The notes beneath the pieces are model-generated. The model was given only the letters and a program-made list of their open reading frames with translations. It did not search any database and was not told where the DNA came from. Shown one piece after another: positions 26,621 through 40,800 of a stretch of DNA of 64,000 nt (position 1 is the stretch's first letter; the number at the start of each line of letters is the position of its first letter). The stretch lies in the NCBI GenBank assembly GCA_013400975.1, contig WBMZ01006400.1, forward strand, positions 682,001 to 746,000, written 5' to 3'. The position numbers were made by a program, and so were the translations under genes. The DNA is from Atrichornis clamosus. Its lineage: Eukaryota; Chordata; Aves; Passeriformes; Menuridae.

Positions 26621-29600
26621 AAGGTTGATACCTGCATGACTGGGACCAAGACCTCAACCTTTTAAAAGGTTTTGTTTTTAAAGTCTAAAAAAACTTAATA
26701 AGGCACTCAGGTATTTCTATAGTTCTTTCAGTAGGTGGTCATTTTCTAGAGGTGTAGTACACAAATTTGATTAAAAGATACTGATCCAAAATTTATGTCT
26801 ATTTCTGAAACAGCTATTTTACTCATTAAAGGCAAAAATTATCCCCAAGAAACATCCACTTTGTGGCTCAGTTTCACTTCTATACTCAGGGGCAGGTTTG
26901 ACCAAGATTTTCAAAAACAATAAGTGATTCTGACACCTCAATTTTGTCCCTGTTTCCTAAGCTTCAACCTGTTTTTTCAATAGATGCACCCCTTTTAAAG
27001 GTGTTTTAGACACCTTACTTAAAGCCACAATAGTGTTATTAACATAAGAGGGAAATATATTTATTAAAATTGCATAATTACACAGATTGCTTTCACCTAG
27101 GCACAGAATATTAAACCTGTATTTTACAGCACTGTTGATATTCAAAAAGAAAAAAGTAATTCTAGAACAAAATAATTCTTTTTGAAGTTATTTTCTGCTT
27201 ATGTTTCTGTGAAGAAAGAAGGAAAATGCAGTCATTGATCAAAGGAAGTATTTTTTTCACATGGTCCCAGTACATCCATGCACCTGATCAGTCAGGAAAT
27301 CTCTATTTCAATTCTTAAATACTTCCATAACCATAAATGAGCAACTAGTTAATAGTGACAGCTCTGAGTCCTGTGGCATGGAAGCAGGGAATGAATGATA
27401 GCGTCCACAGTTGCTTGGGCTGATGCCCTCAACATTTCTCAACAGGAGATTTGGAACAGCAGGTTCCCAAACCAAACAGCACAATTCAGGGCTTGCTGCT
27501 GATGTGAAAACTAAGCAGGGTTAAGAAGGAGGGGAAAAAGAAGGGGAGATTTTTAGAGAGAAATTCACTGAACCCCAAGAGGTATTTAATCATCTAACAG
27601 TTTCATTTTTGCTAGAGGAAAATGCCAGAACTGCCATGGAGTACAAGAAAAAGTTTCACTTAAACAGAATATAAGCTAAACGTGAGCACTGCAATGCAGC
27701 CATTTAAAAACATCTCCCAGATCACATGATATAAACTGGAAACAAGCAGCTGCCACTACATGGGCAGTCACAGCAGGAAAAGCGCTCAGGGAAATGTGGC
27801 AAGTGACACTGCAGCCTCAGCCAGAAACCAAGGGTACTGACTCTTGGTAAAGTTCCACTCCACTACCTGGTGCAAATACTGCTCCACTCCCCCTGCTCTC
27901 TCCTCTTTTTTTCAGTTTGGGAACACCCTTCTTATAAGCACAACTCCACATTTAACATTTTTGCCTTGTTCTTACTCTCCTCTTTGAAATCAAGGGCATT
28001 TTAGATAACGAGATTCGTTAATGTCCCCTACTATAAATTCAGCAGAAGTGTTTTGACCCCAGGCAGGCACCCATGACACAGCTGGACACAGACTTAATAA
28101 AAGCAGAGCTACAAAAAATTTTCCCAGCAACTTTGAAAATCCTGGAAAAGTCCCCTGACCTCCTGCTCCATTACTTTCAAGTAACAAGCTCAGCCAAAGT
28201 TCTCTGACATCTTTTGGAGTTTGCAATTCTTTCAAATAACCTTTTACTAAGTTCTTTGTGAACCTACCCAGATTTACAGCTTTAGGATTAAATCACTCAA
28301 ACCTCAATAGGCTCTGTGTAAAAATGAGGTGAAACCACAATGGCTTTAAGATCTCCTTGCAATTTCAGGCTTGCTTTGAACTCAATGCACAAAGCAAAAT
28401 GCACTTTAAGCCCAACAAGCAGTCTTTTGAAATCCTGCTCTCTTGGAGGCACAGTAGACAAACCAACTCTGCACATTACTGGGAGCTTTCTTCTGTTATA
28501 AAAGGTCAAAAGGAAGGAAAACACATTCCCACCCTTCTGACCAATATTTTCCATGTCCTAGTTTTAAATATGTGTCCATCTCCTTTCATTAATCTTCTTA
28601 GCCAAGCTTAAAGTTTTACATTTCAGAAAATTTCACTTTCTGCAGCCTGATGTCAAAAATAACTTGTTGAGAAGTCTTGAAAGCAGCACACATTTCCTCC
28701 ACTCTTGATATCTGTTTCCTCCTCCTTTTTTAATAGCCTACAAGATATCATATACCCAAGGAACACGCTGGTCATGTCATTCACATTCCCATTAAATACC
28801 CCAGCATCCAAAAATTCAATACACTCCTCAGCAGATGCCTACAAGCAGAGTTTAACCTATAGGTTCCAACACTTCATTGCTTTTGCAGACACAGACAAAA
28901 TAGAAATCTTTCTTCTGGTTATTTTCTACTTCCACTAAAATTCTAAATTTAGCACATATTGATCTAACCTGTCATTGATGACACATTGACCTTGATATTT
29001 TAGCATCATCAAGTCCTTTCCTCTGTCCACACCCTCCCAAAAAAAAAAGTAAATCCAGATCAAAATAGAGGGAAATAATGGGATCTTTTCTTTTGTCTTT
29101 CTAGCCTGTAAGAAGCTTTGTCATTATTCTAAGATTTTCATAACCTGAGTCATTCCCCAGATCAGCTCACAGTCCAGAATGCACAGACCAAATGTAAAAA
29201 CAAGAAGTTGTTAATATATGCAGCTCATGCTTGCAAATGACTCCACAAAACCATTCAGCTGCTCCAGTAAGTCAGTTAAGACATCTTTGTTCTTTACACA
29301 CGCAAAAACCAGCGGGTGCCAATGTGCAGTGATCTCTTTTGAGACTGTGCTGATGTATATGAAAGAATTAGGCATTTGGTGATTCATTTAGGAACAAGTA
29401 TGATAACAGGATCAGCTTCTTGTACCAAATCTGGGTTCTTCAAACTAAATCCCTTTCTTAAAACACTGGCGCGTTTCTATGACTTCTACATGAAAGTGTT
29501 CAGTTTGCAAGTCTGCTTGGTTGTAGCTGTTTTACTTTTGCTTTAACTGTTAACTATAAATGCAACCTGGGAACTGAAAATGAAGTGGTACTTCTACCCT

Positions 29601-31700
29601 ATTTCACAAAAATCACTACCAACAAGTATTGAGTAGTCAATAATAAAGAATTAGTACTTAACTCGTGGTTCCATTTGTACACAAAGCAGAACAAAATTCG
29701 CCTCCCTCTCCCAAAGCTCTATTGAGTTTGCAGTGTTAAGATTACCCAAGTGCAAAGTCATTTATTATCAAAGTCTATAGATATGACTTGAAGAGAAATA
29801 TATAACACCTGATCTAATTCCCTCAAATCAGTTACATGATTCCCACTGACACAGATAGTTCAAGATGGAGATCTTAGAGCAAATATACTTTTTAAAAGTC
29901 ACACCTATTTAGGCATAAAGTTCTAAACTGTTTAAAACAAACTATGCAAATTTAAACTCTACCTAACTACTTTTTTTAGACTCTATAAATTGTTTTGAAG
30001 CAAGTTAGGTAAGATGATTCAATAATTCAACATCACATTAGGTCAAGAACAAGATTCTATTCATAGATAGAAGTGCACAGAACATGATCATGTGTCTGCC
30101 GGGAGTATTTCCTTGATCCAACATAGTCATCCTTTCTCTAGATACACTAACTGTTTCACTTTGGCAAAGATAAGTTTTTCAAATTAACTTTTACTGGTCT
30201 TCGTTCCCTCCACCAGCCTCATAATTCTCATCATCATCGCCTTCTGAATGAATAATGCTTGTTTATTTAAGTGTCTTTCAAGCAAACACTTTCCATCAAA
30301 CATCAGTCCCGAGATATGCACTGGCTAGAGGGAATAAATGATGTGTTTACCCTGTTTGCAATTTCTCACCACCAGTCTTTTCCACAGTAAGACTTTCTTG
30401 CAGCCATGCAGGCTATATGCTCTGGGGGCTTTCTGCAAACACAATTGCATCTTCCAAACCCCCTCTGCTGTTCAAGGCACGTTCTTGTGTTCCCCCGAGG
30501 TCAGAGACAAGCCTTGTCAGTCTGAAGACTGCAGCTACCAGTCTGAAGTTTGCTCAGCCATCAGTCAATTTCCATCCAAGCAATCATAATTATTTCCTGA
30601 AACAGGTACAGTGTTACAGCTACATGATCACCAATATTTTTGATGTGGAAGGCTTAGATCAGTGAAGCAGCAAGCAGTCAAAGCATAAGAGTGGAAAAGA
30701 GTCTGCAGTTCTAGTGGTGAAGTACATTCTTCCATTAGTACAGTCTCCTCTTCTGATTTTTCAGTGTCAGATAAGAAAAGAAGCGTTTGCAGCCAGACAC
30801 AAGCACTTGATATCAATTTCCAGGACATTTTATAGACCATATTATAGATGCTGACACTGGTCACAAGAGCTTATCAGAATCCAAGAGCATTTTGCTTATT
30901 GAGAGAGTTATTTAGCCCTGTACTAATGCTTCATCTGGTAACAAGAAGAAAAAAAAAGAGAAATCTTGACTCTGCTCCTGCTCCTCCTTCATTGGAGCTC
31001 TAGTGTATCAAAGACAAGAATCTGGTAGTACCTGGGGAGCCTGCTAATAAACCTGATGCTGGGGCTGCCCCAGCATGGGGAATGCAGATTTCATGTGCTT
31101 TTAACATCTGAAAGTTTGTGAACTTGGGCAGGCTTTGGAAGCTTTTGACTCTCAGTGAAATCTGTCCTAGGACAGCCCAAAATTTAGAACTTAGTCATGT
31201 TTTACCCCCATCAAAGAAGCATAATGCGTAGAAAGACCAGTAGGCATTAATGAAGATGAGAAGTCCAACATGTTTTTTATAGACTCGAGATTTTAAGTGA
31301 AAGAAAAGCAATGTGCTACGCAAGAGGGAAAAGGGTGGAAAGATCAGGAAGAGTGTGCAAGAAGGTGCTCTCATTACAGTCCCACCACAGGTGTACAACA
31401 ACAGCTGCTAATAGGTACTGTCAAGGTAAAGAGACTGTGAGTGAACAGCATCAAAACTGAGGAGGAAGCAAAAGAACAGTGACTAAGAGAAAGCACAGGT
31501 AAATAGTGGTACAAAAGTGCCACCTACACTTACAACCAAGGACAGCACTTAACGTTAACAAACGCATTAACATTCTCAGGCAATAAGCTCGTACACTCAG
31601 AGAATTACAGCATTTTAACATGTCTTGAGTAGCCTGTTAAAAGAGGACAGGTAGTGCTTCATAAATTAAATCAAATACATTATGTGATCACATTTATTTT
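26620..31700. other. Unique AT-rich sequence, no gene seen
   Basis: Frames are short (up to 85 codons) and of random character. An octamer ATGCAAAT lies at 29,944. No repeats were recognised, and nothing else structured was noticed. Confidence 0.55.
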
Positions 31701-31736
31701 TATCTGAGCCTACACCTCTTGAATTTTTTATCACCT

Positions 31737-31754
31737 AAAAAAAAAAAAAAAAAA
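31737..31754 (+). repeat. A18 homopolymer
   Basis: Eighteen consecutive A occur after an AT-rich stretch ending 'tttttatcacct'. No transcript-like or repeat-like sequence was recognised immediately upstream, so a retrotransposed poly(A) tail is possible but unsupported. Confidence 0.9.
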
Positions 31755-31911
31755 GAACATAGACATGCCCTGCAAACCCATCAATTTGTCAAGTTTAGAT
31801 TTTGAAATGCATATAAAATTTACACCTACTGAACATATTTTTATACCCACATAAAAAGTTATTCTGGAAGTGTTTTGCCAATATGTCATCTATAAAATTC
31901 TGTTTAGACTT

Positions 31912-31941
31912 TATATATATATACATATATATATAAAATAT
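31912..31941 (+). repeat. Imperfect (TA)n microsatellite
   Basis: An alternating TA tract of about 30 bases is interrupted once by 'ca' near 31,924. It is AT-rich, likely polymorphic in length, and the longest dinucleotide array noticed in the window. Confidence 0.88.
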
Positions 31942-33115
31942 AGGGCTAAAGTTGCCTTTCTGTTAAAAAGCTTTGCATCTTAATCATATGAGGCATTCTC
32001 TAAACATCACCCTGCTCATACTCGAGATATAACATCTTCCATCTGAAGAGAAACAGTGATCATAAGAGCACTAAACTGGATTTCAATTCTTACTACGAAG
32101 TCAGTAAAGGCTGCAGTTGTGCTCTGCACTGTCCTCTCTGGGCAGGCAAATCTCAGGGTCTGTGTAGCTCAGGGGACACGGCCACCTGGCTGCCTGTCTG
32201 CTCCATCTCCCAAAGCAGGCACACAGAGACTGGGCAAAGATTTCACAGCCAGATTACTTGTTCCTACAAAGAAGATGACAGCTGAAGTCTAAAGCAGCCT
32301 TGGCATTACAGCTACGCCTCCTTCTTGAGGCAGGTTTAAGAATTGGGTGGCTCCAGACACTGTGCCTTCACAGCAGAAGTCATCCCTAGAGAAAGATGCC
32401 ATCTGCCCTCCTGGCTGCTTGGTACTACAGCTACACCTTTGCCCATCCCACCACCTGGAAGATTCTGCAGGGCTGTGAGAAAGCAGAAATCTGCCAGGCA
32501 CATTGATTGAATGCTGTGTCTGCACCCAGAGAAACTGTCACGAAAGCTACTGACACCTTTTCATGTATCCCTGTACATTTCTGGTCCAGAGCCACAAAGC
32601 AGCCTCATCTCTCTCACTGGACATAAAGCAAAGCATCATCCCTACAAAACAAAAATCCACAACACATACCACAATGTAATAGCCAGTAGATAAAAGATAA
32701 GGAGACAGCTGCGCCTGACGGTAACTTGGGGGGAGGGCAGGGTGTGGAAAGGCTTAGTATGATAAAGATTTCCTTCTTGAACAAAAGGTACAGAAAAATC
32801 CCTTTTAAGGTTTTGCTGATTTTTATTGTAGTAGAAAACAATAACACAGACGTTCATTTTCTTCTTAAGCTAAGTACCTCTCACATCCTGCTTGGTTCTT
32901 TTTATTCCCTCACAGGTTCTATTTGATTAGTGAGAGATAACTTATGAAAAACAACTTCAAAGGCTGTACAGTGCCACACTCATTTTTCCAAATGTTGTTT
33001 TTAATGGGTTCGGCACACTCTATGGTGTCCTGGGTTTTGTATTAAAAAACCATAGAAAGTCACTGTGATACAACTTCAATGATCAACTAACACAGACCTG
33101 ATTATATGATCCAGG

Positions 33116-33141
33116 AAAAAAAAAAAAAAAAGCTTTTTTTT
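33116..33141 (+). repeat. A16-GC-T8 palindrome
   Basis: A run of 16 A is followed by GC and then 8 T, so the central 18 bases (A8-GC-T8) form a perfect palindrome. It is a simple sequence that could extrude a hairpin. On either strand the T side also resembles a pyrimidine tract, but no exon follows that I can support. Confidence 0.85.
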
Positions 33142-33754
33142 CTTCCTCTGGGCCATGGCGCTCTGCTCTGCTTGCCTTTGCTGTTGTGTGCTTTGTACTC
33201 CAGTCTGCTTACTACCACCAAGACAGCAATTTCTGAGAATCTACATGGTAGGTAACTTGGCAACCCTACCAGCCAGTGAAAACTACCTTCATGTTACAAT
33301 TTGCCTTAAGCTGGACAGATGCATATGAATTTAGGGCTGTAGTTGGAGCTACGCTTCTGTGTGTCCACTGACTGTACACACGGAGAGTCATTTATCAGCT
33401 CCCACAGAGGCCACCTAATTCCCATTGCACTGCAGGAACTTATTGCCATCCTTTAAGCACTGAAACTCCTGTTTTATCTCCTTCACTTGCAGTTACACTG
33501 ACACTTGACACATGAGAAAGGAAAACCTGTCTTTGTCCACAGAATAAGTACATGAGCTAATATATGAAAAAAGTCACAAAGAGCAAGAATATAAAATCCT
33601 TTTCATTTCTCTCTACTGGCCATGCTGCCATATTCATCTTTGGCACAAATCAAAGCAGGATTGTTCAATTTCAGTTTTCAGACTTTGATGTGCATGGTGA
33701 GTAGTGCATGGCACCATCTCAGCCTTCTCTGTTACCAGTTCATGCACAGAAACA

Positions 33755-33935
33755 GGGAGAGCTCAGCTCCCCAGGCCCTGCAGAGCCCGGGACCCTTGCT
33801 CTGTTCTCATCCCTGTTGCCAAGAGTTCAGGCACTGACGAGGCAACAGAGCCCATAGCAGGCACTGTGCTGGTGGGCTGCGTCCTGCATTTCTGCCTTGC
33901 ACAGAGACAGGGAGCCAGGAGAGGTAGGACTGGAA
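33755..33935. other. GC-rich patch
   Basis: About 180 bases are moderately GC-rich with few CpGs ('cagagcccgggacccttg'). Flanks return to AT-rich sequence. Short frames are open on the + strand but no family is recognised. Confidence 0.5.
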
Positions 33936-34229
33936 AGAATGCCTTTTCTTAGTGGGGGAGATCATGTCCTGGTCAGACTTTGGTAGCTCAGCAGAGTTTA
34001 AGCCAAGCCTGAGCCCAGAGCTGCAAACAGTCTACCACAAGGCAACCCTTTCAAACTCTGAGTTAGTGGGCAGACTGAAAATAACCTCGTTAATCCATTA
34101 GTATTTGAAAATGGCACAGCCAACTTAAGACAATGTGCTTTCATCAACTTAAATCACACAGATACCTTCCCATCCTCCCGCTTCCTGTAAATTTTCTGCA
34201 CTGAACAGTGCCTTTCACTCTTTTAGCTC

Positions 34230-34440
34230 ATCTCTAAACATTTTCAGATCTGGCTTTTAAAACTGCACTACTATTTCACCTGGACATTTTTAATGCTCCT
34301 TCATATGCGTGGTCTGTCAAAGGGTGTTTTTGCATTAGGCAATTAAATACTTAATGGCAATCAGATTTGTGTGCTTCAAGTGACAAAATAGTGTAAAACC
34401 TAGTTTTAACTGGCCTCCAAGGAGGTACTATAAATCCAAA
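34230..34440. other. CNE-like block
   Basis: It carries 'gcattaggcaattaaatact', 'taatggcaatcagatttg' and 'catatgcgtggtctgtc'. Homeodomain-type AATTA/TAAT words sit in unique sequence with no frame or repeat, so the call is low confidence. Confidence 0.25.
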
Positions 34441-34601
34441 CTTTAATTCCTGTGAGGGAGACTTCAACTCTAAACTTAGACAAATTTAATAGCCAGCTGC
34501 AAGAAGAGTTAGTTCTGCCCCCATTCTGTCCCCTCCCATGTGCACCCTCTAATCCCACAGAGGTTGTGTTTGGGAAGCTGAATTAACAGGAGACAAGTCA
34601 C

Positions 34602-34616
34602 TTTTTTTTTTTTTTT
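34602..34616 (+). repeat. T15 homopolymer in a pyrimidine tract
   Basis: Fifteen T continue into 'ctctcttcccttccaag', a 30-base pyrimidine tract followed by AG. It looks like a plus-strand splice acceptor, but no open, family-like exon follows before stops appear. It is the only T-run of 11 or more that I found on the + strand. Confidence 0.85.
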
Positions 34617-36380
34617 CTCTCTTCCCTTCCAAGACTCTTCTTCCACAGCTTAGACCATGGAATCAGACAAGGACTGCTGCAAGAGTAAGGAAGTACACAG
34701 GGAAGAGCAAGACAACTGATTATTATAGTAATTTAGGTTCATTGCCAACATGAATGACAAAAAATCAAGGGCAAAACTGCTTTAAATTAGAACTAAATCA
34801 GGCGCAGCATAGGGCTTTCAAACATATATGCAGTGTACTAATAGCAACCTGAGAGACAAGAACACCTGCAGCTCATTTCCACCAACACTGCTCTGACTGC
34901 ATGTTTATATGGCCTCTTCCCCGGGTGAAGTTCACCTGCTTTCCTTGCATAACTTTTGAGGCTGTTACAGAGGCTCCAGTGTATAAATAATAATTAACTT
35001 CTAAAAGCAGAGGCTTACAAATGGCATTGTTTGATTTGCAATACATTTTCACTCAATTTTTCTTCTGCGTAGAGAAGTCTTAAGGAGAATGCTGACAAAC
35101 AAGCAGCATAAGGTCCATGTATTATTAAAATTTAAAACACATGCTGCATACACAGAATGTCAAAAGAATATGTTAATCAAGTACAAGTAAGCCAGCTTGA
35201 TCAGCTCTTCTCTGTGATAGTGCAAAGCTGGGGAAGTTGCCAATAGAAGAATTACCCTGGCTCCTTATAACCACAGAGGATTTATCCAAACACGTTAAAG
35301 AAAGCTTACACATATACTCTTCAAACTCATGTACTTCTCATTCTAGTAGATTTATGCTGATAATTCAGAAGACAACGTAAACCCTTGAATTGTGTTCTAC
35401 TGAACAGCACTTCCAGAACTTTCCAGGGCATTCAAACTCTAACCCCAAGCTATGAAAGAGCAAGGAGGAAGCAAACTTGCTGACCATGAGCTACAGCTTC
35501 ATGCAGAGCTTACCAAAACATATCCAGCCCAGTGTTCCAAACACCCATCATTGATGACAGTTCATAACTTACCCCTCTTCTCTGTTGCTTTGCCAGAAAA
35601 CAATGGGAATTAAAACACATATTAGTTTCTAAGGACTGGATTCTTACTTGATATAATCTGAGATAGTTTCTTTTGTCTACTGCAACTGAAACTGTAGATT
35701 TTTGGTTCCAACTTGAATTCAGTTTCTCCCACTGAACAAATAAGCAGGTTCTAAGTTTGCATTTCCTTTGCCACATCTCTAATATTCACATCATCACCTA
35801 CCTGCAGTTAAAGGTCTCTGACCACTAAAGAATTATTTTGTTTTATAAAATGAAAACACAAGAAAGCTTTTCCTAGGTTTAAAATGCTTTGCTCTAAAAA
35901 AAAACTCAAACAGCTGACTATGAATAACATTCATAGCTACCTCTGGTTTCAGTTTACAATCATTCATTTGTTGGGTCTGTGGTTGGTTTTCTGTTTGTTC
36001 ACTTTTTCCACTAAACCCAGATTGACAAAGAAATCTCAGATTAATAGAGGCTTAGACCCAAATAAGAATTTGTGGTTGCCATCACTGTGCAGCAGCAGAG
36101 CTCCAGGTCACAGGTGTGACTCCCACTGATAGCAGTTTGCAGCACAAAGTCACAGATGTGTGGCACATGCAGTGCTCCAGCCACAGACAGACACATGTCC
36201 AAGGCAATTCCCTTTACTGCACATTCATTCTGGGAGTAAATGAAAATGGATGGAACAGCATTTTTATACAAATACTATGGGGAAATCTTGTTCTGCTGGA
36301 GCTAGGCATGTTCTGTGCCATCTAACAGCAGAATTCATTTAAATGTATAAATTCACTGCAAAACTAATATGTTTGGGCTT

Positions 36381-36419
36381 GGGGTTTTTTTTGGGGGGGT
36401 GGGGGGGAAGGGGTTTGGG
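36381..36419 (+). repeat. G-rich tract, quadruplex-forming candidate
   Basis: Five G-runs lie within 39 bases: G4 at 36,381, G7 at 36,393, G7 at 36,401, G4 at 36,410 and G3 at 36,417. Loops are 8, 1, 2 and 3 bases long. The last four runs satisfy the usual G-quadruplex rule of four or more runs of three or more G with loops of seven or fewer. The tract sits in otherwise AT-rich sequence with T-runs on both sides. It is the strongest quadruplex candidate noticed in the window. Confidence 0.85.
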
Positions 36420-37439
36420 ATTTTTTGTGAGGTTTTTTCCTCCAAAGAAGGATGACTAATGAGCAATAATGTAGCAGGGCAGGTCACTGCCCTTTCACAT
36501 TCATTTCCATTATATTTACAGTGTGCCTCTTAGCATTTGCTCCTTTTAACCAAGCTCTCCTATTCTAAGTGTTAATTTCTATGGGCTTCATGGAATTTTT
36601 ACTAAAATTCTTTTTCTCCCATTGGAACGATTTGCTGTGCAGAAACTGGTTTTGCTGACAGCTACTCTTTTCACAGGAGTTCTCTTAAGTGGACTCCAGT
36701 GAGTTGCTGCTTATCCCCCTGACCTGTGGCATGGGTTGGGAAAAAGATGCACAAAAGAGGCACAGAGAATACCAAAAAGATGTGATCAGCCAGTTTTACT
36801 GTTTAACTCCCTTTCAGACCTCAAACATCTTACTCTGTTAACATAAACTGTACACAAAGGGAGGCATAAAAACTTCTTCAGCAATTCAGACCTTAAATGT
36901 TACTAGTACAGGGAATTTCAATCACGTACTGGCAATATACCAAGCAGGAAAGCTAATGTGAAGGGAGTCTCTTATAAGGGGACTGGTGCTCCAAGCATTA
37001 CTACTGCATTTCTTTAAACAGTGTTGCTCTCACTAGGACTGTAATTGCTTCTCCTATTTGAATAATTGCCAGAAAATTCTCTATACCAATAAGCTCACAT
37101 ATATCAATGTGAGATTGATATTGCTTTCGATAACAGCTTTAAAAAATAAAGACAATTTATTTATTAAAAAATTTCAATCAATACCTCCAAAATTTATATT
37201 CAGAAGACATCTTCACTTTGCTTTTAAACAAATAATTTCATCATAACCTACTTCTTAGTAAAACTACAATAAGTTTTCACATTATATTACAGGAGCAATG
37301 GCTATTCAGTTCTAAATAATGGCTCCTTTGCTAGACAAGTCAATGGAAATTGATTTGTTTCAGCCTCCTGTGCTCACACACACAAAGCCTGTGTTCAACA
37401 ACCCTATTGACTTCAGCAAACAGTATTCAACCTTGCATC

Positions 37440-37600
37440 CTCAAGGACTCGTGGCAAAATTTTTAAATCATTCCCCTCCTGTATTGTACCCTTTATGAAA
37501 CAAGACTGCATTTAAATGTCAGTCTCCAGCAATAATGCTATAAAGAGAAAATTGGTCACTGAATTGAAAATCTACTTTATATTGAAACATACAGCAGAGG
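37440..37600. other. CNE-like block
   Basis: This is unique AT-rich sequence with structured words ('actgcatttaaatgtcag', 'gcaataatgctataaag') and no low complexity. It has no coding signal. Confidence 0.22.
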
Positions 37601-37879
37601 ATTGGATGTAAGAATGAAGAAAATTAAGATGTATTGAACTTCAGAATGAAAAGCATCGACTGTACATATGGTAAAAGAAAACAGACTCCAGCACCCTGTC
37701 TACACAAGAGAGTTTTGGCACACAAGCCACCCTTTGGGCAAGCCAGGCTGCCTGCCATAAAGCTCCCATCTGCACACAAAGTGCTCTGCATGGCACACGG
37801 GCCTTTTCCAGTCCTGTGTGTACTGGATATTTTCTCTCTTCTATAAACAAGAACATTTAAAAACAATTAAAATAAAGAT

Positions 37880-40800
37880 TAGGGATATTAGCATGGTAGA
37901 AGCATAAAGTGTAGTGTCAGAGACAAAAGACCATACGGCCCATCAAAATCTGTGTTTATAAGTCTTGGAAATACAAATCAAGCATATTCCCATCCTTTTA
38001 ATCCATCTTTTCCTGTTTAAATCTGATTATCAACTTCACCCCTACATATCCAAAAGTAAATGTCACATTTTGCATTTCAGGCACATCCATAAACAAAAAC
38101 AATTGTGAAAAGTCTGTATCTGAATGTCTTCAAGGCTGATGCTTGACCTCATGCTCCTGAGCTATTCACCAGCTCACACAATGTATTTGTTCCTGCTTGT
38201 CCTACTTGCTTTTGGCTTTTTATACAACATTTAAGAGGGCACCTCTGGCATCCGAGGGATTGCATGACAGCAGCTTTGTTCACACACATCACAGCAATAT
38301 TTTCACTTACATTTCACACAATGCCAAGAATGTAGTGACTGTTCCCCAGCAATTACCCTGAAGTATTAAGTTTGAGAGTTATTTATGTGGTAAAAACCTC
38401 TGAAGTAGGCACTTGAATATGTTTTATGTTGGCTAGCCCTCACCAAAAGGGATGACCAGGTGATTTTTGTGTTCTTGTTCCTATTATGCCAGTGTAAGTA
38501 GCACATCATTTACTAGTTCACTGAGCTAAATGACCGAACTAAAATCTGAAGCAGGGCAGAAATCAGTCCTGTTCTATTCCTTAGGCTTCTTTGCTGGGTG
38601 TTAAGAACATGAAAGGATTTGTGATGCATGGGCAGTACACAGCTCACCATGGCATTGGTCAGGTCTTGGTGAGATCATATCACACGTAAGAACGAGTAAC
38701 AGTAGGAGACAAAAACGAACAGCACACAGCAGCAAAATTTTATTTTACTTGAAGAGGTTCAGAGTGTTTAAATGCAATCTCATTAGCACACTGTTTATCT
38801 ACATTCCCTATAATGAAAGAGATAATTGAACTTCCATACATAAACATTTGTATCCTGAAGGGGAGAGGATACCTTGAGGGTCATCTCAGCTGGAGATTGG
38901 CCCTTCAGAAACCTCTGTGACCAGTTAAGTGACTCATAAATCATTTGACTATCCAGATGGATAGTTCTCACTGAAGGAGGGTAGACTGATATAAAACTAC
39001 TGTACCAGGCCACTTCCCTAGGTTATTCAGCAGTGTTCCAAGGATGGATGAAGAACCCATGGATTATAACAGATATCATTTTGATACATGGCTCAGCTTC
39101 CCTCCTGCTTTTTCCCCTCCCTTCATTTGTTTTGCTAAAATACTTATACCTGAACAGCTTGACCCTGACCAAAGCTAAACCAACAGAGAGAGGCTTGATC
39201 CAAGCACTGGTCTGGTAAGAATCACCTTAAGACCTGAAATCTCAGCACACCTGAGAACAGCCTTCAGATAAGTAGTGAAGCCACAGATGCAAAACCTGTT
39301 GCAGTGTTTCCTGTTGATATTATTACTGAATGTCATTTTGAGATAGCCTTGATTTCTTTTCCTAACTTCCAAACAGTCCTGTTTCAATTATTTCACTGCT
39401 GTACTACACTGAAATCATGACAATGAAGCCCAGTCCAAAGGGAAAAATCTTTCCATTTCTCCCTTCTGATAGGTAGGATGCAACTTTAATAAACCATATT
39501 AATAACATTTTCAGTAAATGTGAATGCTCATGCAATGGGGGAAAAAATTTGAAGAAAAAAAAGGTGTTTCCACTGTAGCTGGTGCTTTTTTCCATCTCAG
39601 GGCTCTGCAGGACTTTTACTTTCCATGGTAATGCCACATATAACAGATGCTGACACCAGGTCAAAGGGCTGCAACATGATTTGAATGTTGGGTTTAGGTT
39701 TGGGGGGGTTTTCTGTCCATGAAATGCCACTTAAGGTGTTTCTCCTCTAACAAACACTTCTCATATCATCAGATCAGGTATATTAACATTTTATCTCCTT
39801 CTACCCATATTTACCACTGTGTTCTAAAACTCAATTCTTCACCCAGGTTACAGAATAATAATAAGCATCTATTTGCTTCTCATAAATGGCCTTACAGCTA
39901 TTTAAAATTACTCTTTCCCTTTTCTGAGCTAACCTTGCCTCTCTCTTCTGTCAACTACTTCTTGATTGCTTCATTAAAACAAGAAATGTCCTCTTTTGAG
40001 TGATCACCTGAAGCAATATGCTCATCGACTGAAAACACATTAGAAAATATAAGATCTGACCATAAACCACCAGTGCAACAAAAATCTTTCACATATCAGA
40101 AATGCTATATCTGGCTCTGAGTGAGACAATTTGAAGACACTTGCCTACAGTTTAGGGGGTTATGTTTAACAAGGAAAGAGGAGGATTTAACAGCAAAAGC
40201 TATTTATAAAAGAAAAATTAAATAATTTTTACCTGTATAATGTTTACCTGATTAAGAACGTAAAAATCCACCATCAGTATATCACTGGGACACACACCAG
40301 AATAAAGAAAGATCATATACACTGAAGAACTGGGAAGCAAAAGCATTACTTTAGAAAAGCACTACATTAAAAGTTACTAAAACGTTCTGCATCAACAAAG
40401 AAATATGAGAGCAGTAAGGATACAAACACTTTTTAAAATTATTTCCTTTTAAAATTGAGGCTGGATCGACTTAAAGGAAAAAATACATAGCACACACTTG
40501 TAATAGCAGGGGATTAGACATGGACATGGTGATCAAGATCCTTACCTAGTGTTCATATGAAGGAAAGATGTTCAGTGTAAACATGGGGCTTGTATAGCCA
40601 GACAAGATTATCCTATTTGGTGTGGAGTATTTGCAAGAAAAAACAGATCAAGAAAGATAAAAGCCATACATTTGTAAGGATGAAAGGCTTCTGCTCAGGG
40701 GAAAATAAATGCTGAGTACTTCCAGATGAAAACAAGAGAGAGTAAGAGCAACAGGAGAGAGAGTTGTTATTCCCAGTGTGTTGGAGGTGTTTCTGAGCAC

